64,000 nucleotides of DNA from Kribbella catacumbae DSM 19601 (GCF_000372465.1 NZ_AQUZ01000011.1:1-64000), one strand, 5' to 3'; numbered from the stretch's first letter, positions 53,189 to 62,029 are shown. The notes: generated from the letters alone by a model not told the origin. Made by a program: numbers and translations.

Positions 53189-53652
53189 GCGCGAGCTCCT
53201 ACTCGTTCGGCGGTCTCGATGGCTTCGGCGGCCTCGGCGTTCTCGTCGGCGTTCGCGGCCGCCGCGGCGGCCAGCGCCTCGGTCTCCGACCCGGCATGCT
53301 CGGCGAGGAACCGGTGGGACATCTCCGGGTCCCACCAGATGCTGGTGAAGACGAAGTCCTCGTCGTTCTCGTTGTGCACCCGGTGCAGCTGGCCGGGCGT
53401 GAAGTAGCAGACGTCACCGGCCCGGAAGGGCTGCCGCTCGCCACCGCACTCGACGATGCACTCACCGGAGACCGCGACGAAGATCTCCTGCTCGTGGTGC
53501 GTGTGCAGCTTGGAGACCGTGTTCGCCCGGCAGACGGCGTACGAGACCTCGAACGGCGCGTTCAGCACCGCCCACGGCATCAGCCGCTGGGTGTCGACGC
53601 TGTACTCGTGGACGAGGTTCTCGCGATCCAGCCGGGAGATGTGTACGACCAT
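53185..53652 (-). CDS. Cupin, N-N bond-forming partner of the MetRS-like enzyme
   Basis: Protein of 155 residues; one conserved cupin barrel with metal ligands H50, H52, E56 (HTHHEQE) and H90 (PGQLHRVHN). The last 35 residues are a helical tail rich in Ala and Glu, which could be a remnant of the linker that joins cupin and MetRS in fused homologues. In the known pathway the cupin rearranges an N-hydroxylysine-glycine ester to the hydrazine. Order here is cupin then MetRS, overlapping by 4 nt. The ATG comes 2 nt after the stop of the PP-loop gene. Confidence 0.9.
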   Translation of the reverse strand: MVVHISRLDRENLVHEYSVDTQRLMPWAVLNAPFEVSYAVCRANTVSKLHTHHEQEIFVAVSGECIVECGGERQPFRAGDVCYFTPGQLHRVHNENDEDFVFTSIWWDPEMSHRFLAEHAGSETEALAAAAAANADENAEAAEAIETAERVGARA

Positions 53653-53654
53653 GA

Positions 53655-55181
53655 TTACCGTCCCGAAATCTGCTCGAAGGTGTTCGGACCGTCCTGGGTG
53701 TGCCGGGTCTCGATGACGGCCTTGTGCGGGTCGCCCGCCAAGATCAGGTCGATCACCGGCGTACCGCCTTGGCCGGGCGTCTGCACCGACCGGCTGTACA
53801 GCACTCGCAGCTGGCTCGGCTCGAGCCCGCTGATCCGCTCCAGCTCGGCGACCAGCGCCGGCTCGCCGGTTCCACCGGCCAGCAACGCGTGGATCTCGCC
53901 GACGCGGGCTGCCAGGTCCGGGTGCTCGCGGTCCAGGAACCGTTCGAGTCCCGCGCCCTGTCCGGCGAAGGGGGAGTACGTCATGCAGACCAGGTGCTCC
54001 TCGGTCATCCCGAAGGTCTCCAGCGCGTACTCCTGGGCGGCGAGCCGCATCCGTTTCAGCGCGGCCGGGCTGTCGTACCGGGCCTGCATCATCTCGATCA
54101 GGTGGACCGGGATGTCCTTGCTGCGCATCAGGTTGAGAGCGAACTCGACGTACTCGGTCAGGCCCTCGTCGTACGAGCGCTGGAACAGGTGCTCGGCCTT
54201 CAGCCCGCGCAGGTGAGCCATCAGCGCGGGGTTCGCGCAGTCGGACTCGGTGAAGCTGAAGGCGAGGTCGTCGAACTGGAAGCCGAGGAATCCGGTCAGC
54301 AGCTCGAAGTGATCGCCGGCCGCGTAGTCGGTCTCGTCGTAGATCGAGAAGAACCGCAGCCGCTCCGGTACGTCGGTGCTGACCCGGCGCTCGGCGATCG
54401 CGTCGGCCGCGCCCGCGCCGTGGATGTCGGCGAAGTACGACTGGGAGATGCCGTCGAGCTGGCCGAGTATCCGGCCGAACCCGCTCTGGCCGTCGCGCGG
54501 TTTGGCGGGCATCGCCGTACCGAGCCGGCGGGCCAGCCGGCCGACCCAGAAGGTGTACTGACGCTGCTCCTGTGGCGAGTCGCCGGTGATGATCACGTCG
54601 GCACCGTCGCCGAAGGAGGCAGCGACCCCGAACGCGTTGAACACGCTGAGGTTGCAGGAGTTGCAGAACGTCGGCCGGCCGTCGGCGAAGGTGCGGTGGC
54701 CGGTCATCAGGATGTCGAGCCGGTTGCGCCGGACCACGTGGTCGAACTGCGGCAGGTCGACGTCGAACGGGCTCACCTCGTCGCCGTCCACCAGGAGCAG
54801 TTCGCAGTCCGGGTCGTCGGCAAGCCACAGTGCGCGGTACTCGCGATCGATGTTCTCCATCACGGCGCGCGGCATGCCCGCATGCCGGTTGGTCGCGACC
54901 CGCATCTGGAAGGTGCGGCCGTGCACCCGGTACAGGATGAGCTGTATCGCGCGGACGAAGGCCAGCGTGTACGAGCTGTCCTTGCCGCCGCCGTAAGCCA
55001 CCATGACGAGGTTGCGTTCCAGCTCCGTCCGGTGCGGCAACTCTGCCTCCAGCCTGCCGCTGCAGCGCAGCGCTTCGGCCATCACACCTTCCGGCATGGC
55101 CGCGCGCAGACCTTCGAACACCTGGTCGCGGGCCCGGGCCACCTCGTCGGTCGGGGTCCGATCCAGTTCGAGCGTTGTCAT
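53655..55181 (-). CDS. PP-loop (N-type ATP pyrophosphatase) enzyme, function unknown
   Basis: Protein of 508 residues; ATG 55181 has AAGGAGA 6 nt upstream. The nucleotide loop YGGGKDSSYTLAF (63-75) is the SGGxDS motif of enzymes that adenylate a carboxyl or amide oxygen (asparagine synthetase, QueC, tRNA thiolation). A pair C173-x-x-C176 (FCNSCN) could bind zinc or carry sulfur. The C-terminal 200 residues are helical with no match I recognise. It lies between the N-hydroxylase and the cupin, so it acts in the same pathway, perhaps forming an amide, nitrile or thioamide; that is speculation. Confidence 0.82.
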   Translation of the reverse strand: MTTLELDRTPTDEVARARDQVFEGLRAAMPEGVMAEALRCSGRLEAELPHRTELERNLVMVAYGGGKDSSYTLAFVRAIQLILYRVHGRTFQMRVATNRHAGMPRAVMENIDREYRALWLADDPDCELLLVDGDEVSPFDVDLPQFDHVVRRNRLDILMTGHRTFADGRPTFCNSCNLSVFNAFGVAASFGDGADVIITGDSPQEQRQYTFWVGRLARRLGTAMPAKPRDGQSGFGRILGQLDGISQSYFADIHGAGAADAIAERRVSTDVPERLRFFSIYDETDYAAGDHFELLTGFLGFQFDDLAFSFTESDCANPALMAHLRGLKAEHLFQRSYDEGLTEYVEFALNLMRSKDIPVHLIEMMQARYDSPAALKRMRLAAQEYALETFGMTEEHLVCMTYSPFAGQGAGLERFLDREHPDLAARVGEIHALLAGGTGEPALVAELERISGLEPSQLRVLYSRSVQTPGQGGTPVIDLILAGDPHKAVIETRHTQDGPNTFEQISGR

Positions 55182-55217
55182 CCGGCTCTCCTTGAGGGCT
55201 GGGCGTTTCTCCAACCC

Positions 55218-56537
55218 TTAGAGCGCGGCTGACTCCTTGGCTGATACAGCCGTGGCAGGGATCCCATCGCGGTGGGCGATGATGTCGCGGCAGATCTCCT
55301 CAGCCCGCTGGGCCAGCACGCTGAGCAAGGAATCGGAGATGCCGTGCGTCTGCTCGTTGACGCCCTGCAGGTAGCAGGCCGCCGTACTCGAACTGTCGAG
55401 CTCCAGCCGGTACTGGCGGGAGACGTCGATGCGATCCAGCTCGAGATTGCCGGCCAGCTCGCGGACCAGCCGCGGCATCCGGGTGTCGAAGCCGGTACCC
55501 AGGAACACCACGTCGCGGTGCAGCTCGGTGACCGCGCCGGTCCGCCGGTCGGTGAGCTCCAGCACCACCTCTTCGTCGGTTTCGCGGGCGGCGGTGATGT
55601 CGACCATCGTGACCAGCCGCCGGTCGTTGCGGTCGTTGAACCGGTCGAGGTACAGATCGGTGTACAGATGCTCGAGCATCGGGGGAGTGACGACGGAGTA
55701 GTTGGTCCGGTACATCTCCCGGAGGATCTGCTCGCGCGCGGCGGGCCGGGCCTGGTAGAACTCGTCCACGAACGACGGGTAATACAGCTCGTTGGTGAAC
55801 TTGCTGGACTCGTCCGAGCTCAGCCCGATGGAACGCATCAGCCACGTGACGTCGCTGTCGGGCAGGTCGTCGCGCAGCGCACGGAACATCTCCGCGGCGC
55901 TCTGCGAGCTGCCCACCACGGCGACCCGGTACGGCAGCTCACCCGACAGCTCGGCCACCCGCTGCCGGTACGAGGTGCTGTGGACGATCCGGGTCGGGGA
56001 TACGCCGGCGAGCACTGGCGGGATATTGGGTTCCCGGCTGCCGCCGTACACGAGGTACCGGCTGGTGATGGTCGTACCGTCGGCGAGTGTGGTGACCCAG
56101 CCGGTCACTGCGCCGGTCTCGTCTCGTCTCGGCAGGAGCGCCACGCACTCGCGGCCGAGGTCGATCCGGACCTTGGTGAGCGAGTCCGCCACCCAGCGCA
56201 GGTACTTCGCGAACTCGACCCGGTACGGCGTGAAGGTGCTCATGTTGACGAACTCGTCCAGCCGGCCGGTCTCGAACAGGTGGTTCAGGAACGAGAACTT
56301 GCTGCGCGGATCCCGCTGGGTGACCAGGTCCTTGAGGAACGACACCTGGCTGGTGGCCCACGGCATCAGCATGCCCTGCTGCCACTCGATCGTCGGGTTC
56401 CGGTCGATCAGCAGAGTGTTCTCCGCGAGGTCCGGCGCCAGCTCCTCGAGGGCGACCGCGAGCCCGAGATTGGACGGGCCGGCGCCGATCGCCAGGAGTT
56501 CGACCTCTACGTCGGACGTGAACGTCTGCTCGGACAT
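55218..56537 (-). CDS. L-lysine/L-ornithine N-hydroxylase (SidA/IucD family), copy B
   Basis: Flavin N-monooxygenase of 439 residues: FAD site VELLAIGAGPSNLGLAVAL, substrate region ATSQVSFLKDLVTQRDPRSK, NADPH site VAVVGSSQSAAEMFRAL and ending LQGVNEQTHGISDSLLSVLA. First gene of the hydrazine operon, so it is the better candidate for lysine N6-hydroxylation than copy A at 29928-31271. The two share most motifs nearly word for word, which points to duplication and possibly different substrates. AGAGG lies some way upstream of ATG 56537. Confidence 0.94.
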   Translation of the reverse strand: MSEQTFTSDVEVELLAIGAGPSNLGLAVALEELAPDLAENTLLIDRNPTIEWQQGMLMPWATSQVSFLKDLVTQRDPRSKFSFLNHLFETGRLDEFVNMSTFTPYRVEFAKYLRWVADSLTKVRIDLGRECVALLPRRDETGAVTGWVTTLADGTTITSRYLVYGGSREPNIPPVLAGVSPTRIVHSTSYRQRVAELSGELPYRVAVVGSSQSAAEMFRALRDDLPDSDVTWLMRSIGLSSDESSKFTNELYYPSFVDEFYQARPAAREQILREMYRTNYSVVTPPMLEHLYTDLYLDRFNDRNDRRLVTMVDITAARETDEEVVLELTDRRTGAVTELHRDVVFLGTGFDTRMPRLVRELAGNLELDRIDVSRQYRLELDSSSTAACYLQGVNEQTHGISDSLLSVLAQRAEEICRDIIAHRDGIPATAVSAKESAAL

Positions 56538-56663
56538 CTGTGCCGCCTTCGCCTCTGGTAGCCGTTGCCTCCCCTTCGAGAGCAGCCGGCCGGGCGCCGG
56601 TGATACATGTCTTCACCTGGCCAGGGGTGGCACAGGTGGGGTGGTAGGCCCGATCCTTGCGGG
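56538..56663. promoter_or_regulatory. Divergent promoter region of the hydrazine operon
   Basis: Spacer of 126 bp between N-hydroxylase B and the acyltransferase. It must carry the promoter for the seven-gene leftward operon. Local repeats of the kind CAGGTG/CACCTG occur around 56610-56640, without a firm operator call. Confidence 0.4.
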
Positions 56664-57836
56664 ATGGTTCTGAAAGAGGGGCGGCTGTGGTTTCTGGACT
56701 GGCTGCGGGTGCTGGCTGTGGCCGGGGTGTTCTTGTTTCACACCTTGCGGCCGTTCGATGATGCCGACTGGCACGTCAAGAACGCCGACACCAGTGAGGG
56801 GATCTCGACCGCCATCGCGTTCCTCGGGTTGTGGGGGTTGGCGTTCTTCTTCATGCTGTCCGGCGCGGGTGCCTGGCTGGCCTTGCGGTGGCGCACTGCG
56901 ACGGGCTTCCTGCGGGAGCGACTGCTCCGGTTGCTCGTCCCGCTAGTCGTCGCGTACGTGGTGCTGTCGCCGCCGCAGTACTTCATCGAGGAGCACCACA
57001 AGGGCCGCTCCGACGACTCGTTCCTGGGTGACGTGAAGACGTTCTTCAGCGACTTGAGTGGTGATGCGCCGTTGTGGCTGCGCGACACCTATCACCTGTG
57101 GTTCCTCGTCTACCTGTTGCAGTTCGCTCTGCTCGGCCTGCCGATCTTCCTGTGGTTGCGCGGTTCGCAGGGCAGACGTCTGGTCGACTGGATCGCAGTG
57201 CGTTGTAAGCGGCGCGGGAGGATCCTGCTGCTCGCGGTGCCGCTCGTGCCGGTGCACCTGCTGCTCTACGGCGCACCTGGTCCCGACCACGGCTGGGGCG
57301 AGTTCATCTTCTTCTTCGACTTCTTCGTGGTCGGTTTTCTCGTCCTGTCAGACGATCGACTGATCGCGGCCGTACGCCGTGACGCCGTGCCCGGCCTGGC
57401 GCTGGGCCTCGGTGCATTCGTGATCGGCGTCGCCACCGGCATCATCGACTTCCTCGAGGCGTGGTGGGAGGACCCGACCTACTCGTGGCCGTACGTCTGG
57501 TACTCCACGCTGATCACCTTCGCCGTCTGGGGCTGGCTGGTCGCCGTACTGGCGTTCGGCATGCGGCTACCCGCGTTCCAACGACCACTGCCAACACCAC
57601 TCGCCCGAGCGGCGATGCCCTTCTTCCTGATCCACCAACCGGTGATCCTGGCACTCGCCTACTACGTGGTCGACTGGAACACGAGCATCGCGACAAAGTA
57701 CGCCGTACTGATGCCAGCCGCCTTCCTACTCTCCACAACCCTGGCCTGGCTGCTGTCGATCCTGCCAGGGGTTTCAGTCCTCGTCGGCGTCAAACGCCAG
57801 CCAGCGGCGACGTCCCCCCGAACCACAACGGGCTAG
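56664..57836 (+). CDS. Membrane acyltransferase, acyltransferase_3 family
   Basis: Membrane protein of 390 residues with about ten helices. Family marks are the start LWFLDWLRVLAVAGVFLFHT with the catalytic histidine in the first helix, the WGLAFFFMLSGAGAWLALRW segment, LRERLLRLLVPLVVAYV and the late FFLIHQPVILALAYYV. These proteins move acyl groups onto sugars, lipids or natural products at the membrane. It could acylate the cluster product, but it sits just outside the divergent operon and may be unrelated. Stop codon shared with the next gene in CTAG. Confidence 0.9.
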   Translation: MVLKEGRLWFLDWLRVLAVAGVFLFHTLRPFDDADWHVKNADTSEGISTAIAFLGLWGLAFFFMLSGAGAWLALRWRTATGFLRERLLRLLVPLVVAYVVLSPPQYFIEEHHKGRSDDSFLGDVKTFFSDLSGDAPLWLRDTYHLWFLVYLLQFALLGLPIFLWLRGSQGRRLVDWIAVRCKRRGRILLLAVPLVPVHLLLYGAPGPDHGWGEFIFFFDFFVVGFLVLSDDRLIAAVRRDAVPGLALGLGAFVIGVATGIIDFLEAWWEDPTYSWPYVWYSTLITFAVWGWLVAVLAFGMRLPAFQRPLPTPLARAAMPFFLIHQPVILALAYYVVDWNTSIATKYAVLMPAAFLLSTTLAWLLSILPGVSVLVGVKRQPAATSPRTTTG

Positions 57837-58636
57837 CCGGGCGTCGGCCCGCCGAGGACCGCGGCCAGGTCGCGTTCGCGCGGCGCGAGCAGCACAGAGT
57901 CCCAGTCGATCAGGCGCATCCGGCCGTCGGTGGTGCGGAGGACGTTGGCGCTGTTCGGCTCACCGTGAGTCACCACCCAGGGATCGTCCGACGCCTCGAT
58001 CTCGCGGACCAGCGCATCGTAGTGCGCGAGCCTGGCGCGGAGGTGATCGAGCGCACCGGCCAGCCGCAGCCGGGTGGCCTCGGAATATGGCCCGGAGGAC
58101 CAAGGCTGGTCGAGGTCGGCGAGAGCGGCCAGCAGCGCATCCCGGCCTGGTACGGCGAAGTCCCAGCGCTGCAAGGCTTCTGGCGGTGTCGCCGTGTGCA
58201 GCCGACCGAGGATCCCGGCGATCTCTGCCCGCTCAGCCGGGTTGTCCCACGCGCCGTCTGGAGTGCTCCACCCCTGCAGATAAGGCAGAACCACCAGGGT
58301 CCAACCCGGTAGCACCTCGCTGACGAGCCGGCCGGTGCGATCAGGCAACGGCGCCACGACGAACTCGTAGCAGCCCTCGGCTAGCTCCTTCGCCGTGTGC
58401 GCGGCCGCCTCGATGGCACCTTTCACTTGCTCGGCGGTCGAGCCGAGCCCGCTGCCCCACGGATCGAGCCGATCCGCCGTGACGAACCAGCGCGCACTGC
58501 CGGCTTCGGAGGCGATCCAGTGGTGACTGCCGAATCCGATGGGTGCGTAGGCCACCTTGGTAGCTCGGAAACCCCAATGCTCACTGAGGATTCTGGTCAC
58601 CAGGTCGCACGGGATCTCGGCAGGTTCGACCCTCAT
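57833..58636 (-). CDS. Aminoglycoside-phosphotransferase-fold kinase
   Basis: Protein of 267 residues. The catalytic loop VVTHGEPNSANVL has an H-G-E in place of the common H-G-D, followed by the metal motif LIDWDSVLL. The ATP lobe is short. Family members phosphorylate small molecules such as aminoglycosides, choline or homoserine. It might confer resistance to the cluster product, but position is the only hint. Convergent with the acyltransferase, sharing the CTAG stop overlap. Confidence 0.85.
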   Translation of the reverse strand: MRVEPAEIPCDLVTRILSEHWGFRATKVAYAPIGFGSHHWIASEAGSARWFVTADRLDPWGSGLGSTAEQVKGAIEAAAHTAKELAEGCYEFVVAPLPDRTGRLVSEVLPGWTLVVLPYLQGWSTPDGAWDNPAERAEIAGILGRLHTATPPEALQRWDFAVPGRDALLAALADLDQPWSSGPYSEATRLRLAGALDHLRARLAHYDALVREIEASDDPWVVTHGEPNSANVLRTTDGRMRLIDWDSVLLAPRERDLAAVLGGPTPG

Positions 58637-58778
58637 ACCAGCGACCCTAGCCGCAGGGCTGGGCGAAATTCAGCTGGTTTATCTGGCGCAGCTGGCGAAC
58701 ACGCAGCAGGGGAAGCGGTTCGTCTCCCAAGCCAGGGACGGAGGAGTTGGAGGTGACCGCTGGCTACGCGGATTCCGT

Positions 58779-60614
58779 TCATGGCCGGTCGGCTGGGCGG
58801 GTTCCTTGGTGGTCGACGATGAATTTGAAGCCGTAGCGGGTGGTCCATTCGAGGGTGTCCTCGTCTAGGCGGCGGACCTTCCAGCGGCCATGCGTTTTCA
58901 CCCGGTGGCTAAAGCGCCGGAGCGGGATGAGGTTACTGACGCTAGTTTGGCCTGGTGGGCCGTTTGGCCGGAATGGTTCGATGTGGTCGAGGTCGGCGGC
59001 GCGGCTGCTGTCGCCGGTGCCGTAGGGGAACTGTTCGATGGGGTGGCGGAGTTTGACGCGTTCGCGGATGCGTTGGGGGATTTCGTAGGCGTCGACGCTC
59101 GGGTTGTCTTTGAGGTCGATGACCGGGCGGATGGTGATGTGGTTGTGGCCAAGGAGTTCCTCCAATCGAGTGACCAGCGCCGGGCCGCATCCGTCGATCC
59201 GTGCGACGCCTTCGCCTGCGAGCAAGGTTTCGTCGGTGATGTGGAGGTAGAGCATCGTGCCACTGCTCTGGCGCTTTGAGTCCTGCTTGAGGTCAGCGAG
59301 TTTGCCGAGCAGTTCCCGCAACGCTGCGCTGTCGAGATCGGGCCGGTCGGCCGGGGAGTCGCTCGTGTGACTCGGCCTGCAGGTCGGCCTAGATGTGTCA
59401 CGTGCGTCAGGGTGCTGGAGCGGATCAGACTCAACGGACTGGCCGGACTGGCCGGACTGTTCGAGCAGGTCGGGCTGTTCGGAGTGGTCGGATGGTCCGT
59501 GTGAGGTGTCTTGCGGGCAGGGGTGAAGCTGGCCGGGCCCGGTGTGCTCGTCGGCCTCAGTCACTTCGTCCCACGGCCAACGTGTTGCCGGGGTGTCCGG
59601 CTCGCTCTCATGCCGTGCAGGAGCAACCGGGGCGGGAGACGCCCAGTCCGGCGCCAGGTCCGGCGTGACGTCAGGAGCTGGGTCGGGCTCGGTGGCTGGC
59701 TCGCTGCCGGGGGTCGCGGGCGGCGCCGCAGGAGGTTGAGGGCTGGGTGCCGCAGTGGGTCGGGTGGGCTGCGCGGCTGGCTCGTCGTCGGACGCCGTGT
59801 CAGGTGCCGGGTTGGGCGGCTGGGTGGTAGGGGTTTGGGTGGTGAGGTGCTGGGCTATTTGGAGGAGTTCGGTGGTGAGGACAGGGTCGGCGATGATGCC
59901 GATGGCGCGGGCTCGGCGTTGGTTGATGGGGGAGGTGTCTCCGAGGGCGGCCAGGGCGTCGGCGATTTGGTCGAGGGTGGCTTGGAAGCGGATGACGTCG
60001 CCGGTGGGGGCTTTGACGAACAGGACGGTGGTGCCGTGGTCGTCGGTGCGGCCGGCCCAGACTCCGCGTTCGCGTGCTTTCTCCTCTGCGATGGCGCGGG
60101 CGCCGTCGGGGTCGGCTTCCCACAGGGCGGCCTTGACGATGTTGTGGAGGCGTAGCGGGGAGAGGGTGTCGACGATGTTTGCGACGCGCCGGTCGACGAT
60201 GCCAGCAGCCTCCTCGGACAGGTCCATGCAGGCTGAGGCGATGTTGCACGCCTTCCAGGCGGTGGCGTGCCCTGACTCGACTTGTGCCCAGATCCTGGGG
60301 AGCCGATGGCGAAGGGCGAGGGCCTGGCCCATGTAGCGGGCGGCTGAGGCGGTGGAGCGGCCGATCATCACGCCGAACTCGGCGACGGCGAATTCAGCGA
60401 CGCTGGGGCAGCCGGAACCGCCGTACACCCTGCTTTGCTCGCCGCCGGGGACCAGTTCGTGGTCGGACACGGTGGCTGTGCCGGGGTGGAGGTCGGCGAA
60501 GTGCTGGGCGTGGCGGAGGATTTCGACGTCGATCCTGTTGCGCTGGGCGTGCAGTTCGCCGGTCGAGGAGAGGGTCTCCCGGGCCGTGTAGTCGTCGAGA
60601 TCAGATGCGAACAT
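58779..60614 (-). CDS. DUF222/HNH endonuclease (13E12 repeat-like)
   Basis: Protein of about 611 residues. The N-terminal DUF222 domain (about 30-230) has MIGRSTASAARYMGQALALR and QRRARAIGIIADP. A proline- and acid-rich variable linker of about 170 residues follows, then a C-terminal HNH nuclease core: AADLDHIEPFRPNGPPGQTS, NLIPLRRFSHRVKTHGRWKV. Similar REP13E12 proteins of Mycobacterium are under LexA control. ATG 60614 lies inside a LexA-type box; ATG 60650 is an alternative that would place the box within the gene. Function in vivo is unknown; often counted as a selfish or repair-linked gene. Confidence 0.88.
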   Translation of the reverse strand: MFASDLDDYTARETLSSTGELHAQRNRIDVEILRHAQHFADLHPGTATVSDHELVPGGEQSRVYGGSGCPSVAEFAVAEFGVMIGRSTASAARYMGQALALRHRLPRIWAQVESGHATAWKACNIASACMDLSEEAAGIVDRRVANIVDTLSPLRLHNIVKAALWEADPDGARAIAEEKARERGVWAGRTDDHGTTVLFVKAPTGDVIRFQATLDQIADALAALGDTSPINQRRARAIGIIADPVLTTELLQIAQHLTTQTPTTQPPNPAPDTASDDEPAAQPTRPTAAPSPQPPAAPPATPGSEPATEPDPAPDVTPDLAPDWASPAPVAPARHESEPDTPATRWPWDEVTEADEHTGPGQLHPCPQDTSHGPSDHSEQPDLLEQSGQSGQSVESDPLQHPDARDTSRPTCRPSHTSDSPADRPDLDSAALRELLGKLADLKQDSKRQSSGTMLYLHITDETLLAGEGVARIDGCGPALVTRLEELLGHNHITIRPVIDLKDNPSVDAYEIPQRIRERVKLRHPIEQFPYGTGDSSRAADLDHIEPFRPNGPPGQTSVSNLIPLRRFSHRVKTHGRWKVRRLDEDTLEWTTRYGFKFIVDHQGTRPADRP

Positions 60615-60621
60615 GTGTTCG
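60608..60621. promoter_or_regulatory. Actinobacterial SOS (LexA) box over the start codon
   Basis: The palindrome CGAACATGTGTTCG (60608-60621) fits the actinobacterial LexA consensus GAAC-N4-GTTC with extra flanking matches. The start codon of the DUF222/HNH gene (60614-60612) lies in its centre, suggesting a leaderless or very short-leader transcript blocked directly by LexA. Confidence 0.78.
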
Positions 60622-60756
60622 ATACTACGCTCTGTTAGCGGTCCATGCAAATCGGAGACAACCCTGAAGTTCCTTACTTACAAGGCAGTTCGACAACGCC
60701 GGGCGAGCGGGCGAGGATTCCATCCGCGCGGCGTTGACGCTCTGTGAGGAGGGTTG

Positions 60757-62028
60757 TCAGAGGTTCGGGTAGAGCGGGAACTTTGAGGTCAGGGTGGTGA
60801 CGCGGGTGCGTAGGTCGGTGGTGAGAGCTTCGGTTGGGGGGTGGGTGAGTGTGGTGGCGATGATGTCGGCGACCTCGGTGAACTCGGGTTGGCCGAAGCC
60901 GCGGGTGGCCAGGGCTGGGGTGCCGATGCGGAGGCCTGAGGAGATCATTGGTGGGCGGGGGTCGAAGGGGACGGCGTTGCGGTTTACGGTGAGGCCGACT
61001 GTGTGTAGCCGGTCCTCGGCCTGTTGGCCGTCGAGGTCGGAGTTCCGCAGATCGACCAGGACGAGGTGTACCTGGGTACCTCCGGTCAGTACGGAGATTC
61101 CGGCGGCCTGGACATCGTCGGCCAGGAGCCGTTCGGCCAGTGTGCGAGCGCCTTCGAGAGTACGGCGCTGGCGGTCGCGGAACTCCTCCGTCGCGGCCAG
61201 CTTGAACGCCACCGCCTTGGCGGCGATCACGTGCTCCAGCGGGCCACCTTGCTGACCAGGAAAGACCGCCGAGTTGAACTTCTTGGCCAGCTCCGCGCGG
61301 TTGGTCAGGATGACTCCACCGCGCGGGCCGCCGAGAGTCTTGTGCGTGGTCGTGGTGACCACGTCCGCATGCGGGACCGGGTTCGGGTGCAGACCTGCCG
61401 CGACGAGTCCGGCGAAGTGCGCCATGTCGACCATCAGGTAGGCGTCGACGAGGTCGGCGATCCGGCGGAACTCCGCGAAGTCCAGGTGCAGCGGGTACGC
61501 CGACCAGCCGGCGATGATCAGCTTCGGGCGGTGCTCGAGTGCGAGCCGTTCGACCTCGGCCATGTCGACGGCGAAGTCGGTATCGCGCACGTGGTACGCG
61601 ACGACGTCGTACAGCTTGCCGCTGAAGTTGAGTCGCATGCCATGGGTGAGATGTCCGCCATGAGCGAGGTCGAGGCCCAGGATCGTGTCGCCGGGCTCGA
61701 GCAGGGCGGACATGGCGGCCGCGTTGGCCTGCGCGCCCGAATGCGGCTGGACGTTCGCGAACCCGGCGCCGAACAGTTGCTTGACCCGGTCGATGGCGAG
61801 TCGCTCGACGACGTCGATGTGCTCGCAGCCACCGTAGTACCGGCGGCCGGGGTAGCCCTCGGCGTACTTGTTGGTCAGGACGGAGCCCTGCGCCTCCATC
61901 ACCGCGACGGGTGCGAAGTTCTCACTCGCGATCAGTTCGAGGGTGTCCTGCTGGCGTCCGAGTTCGGCGCGGATGGCGGCGTGGATCTCCGGATCGAAGC
62001 CAGCCAGCGACTGGTCGTGGGTGTTCAT
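60757..62028 (-). CDS. glyA: Serine hydroxymethyltransferase
   Basis: PLP enzyme of 423 residues, family length. [20 protein letters not shown] at the start, [18 protein letters not shown], and the PLP lysine in [16 protein letters not shown]. It interconverts serine and glycine with tetrahydrofolate. It starts 1 nt after gcvH ends, so it is part of the glycine operon under the riboswitch and would work with the cleavage system to balance glycine and one-carbon units. Possibly a second SHMT of the genome. Confidence 0.97.
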   Translation of the reverse strand: MNTHDQSLAGFDPEIHAAIRAELGRQQDTLELIASENFAPVAVMEAQGSVLTNKYAEGYPGRRYYGGCEHIDVVERLAIDRVKQLFGAGFANVQPHSGAQANAAAMSALLEPGDTILGLDLAHGGHLTHGMRLNFSGKLYDVVAYHVRDTDFAVDMAEVERLALEHRPKLIIAGWSAYPLHLDFAEFRRIADLVDAYLMVDMAHFAGLVAAGLHPNPVPHADVVTTTTHKTLGGPRGGVILTNRAELAKKFNSAVFPGQQGGPLEHVIAAKAVAFKLAATEEFRDRQRRTLEGARTLAERLLADDVQAAGISVLTGGTQVHLVLVDLRNSDLDGQQAEDRLHTVGLTVNRNAVPFDPRPPMISSGLRIGTPALATRGFGQPEFTEVADIIATTLTHPPTEALTTDLRTRVTTLTSKFPLYPNL

Positions 62029-62029
62029 C

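Noticed and set aside
53185..53652. Piperazate-type (KtzT/PipS heme) N-N formation
   Set aside because: The candidate is a clear cupin with HxH...E...H ligands next to a MetRS-like gene, not a heme-dependent piperazate synthase.
28454..58636. Search for NRPS, PKS or carrier-protein genes
   Set aside because: No adenylation, ketosynthase or phosphopantetheine motif found in any frame; the ligases present are ATP-grasp and tRNA-synthetase-like.
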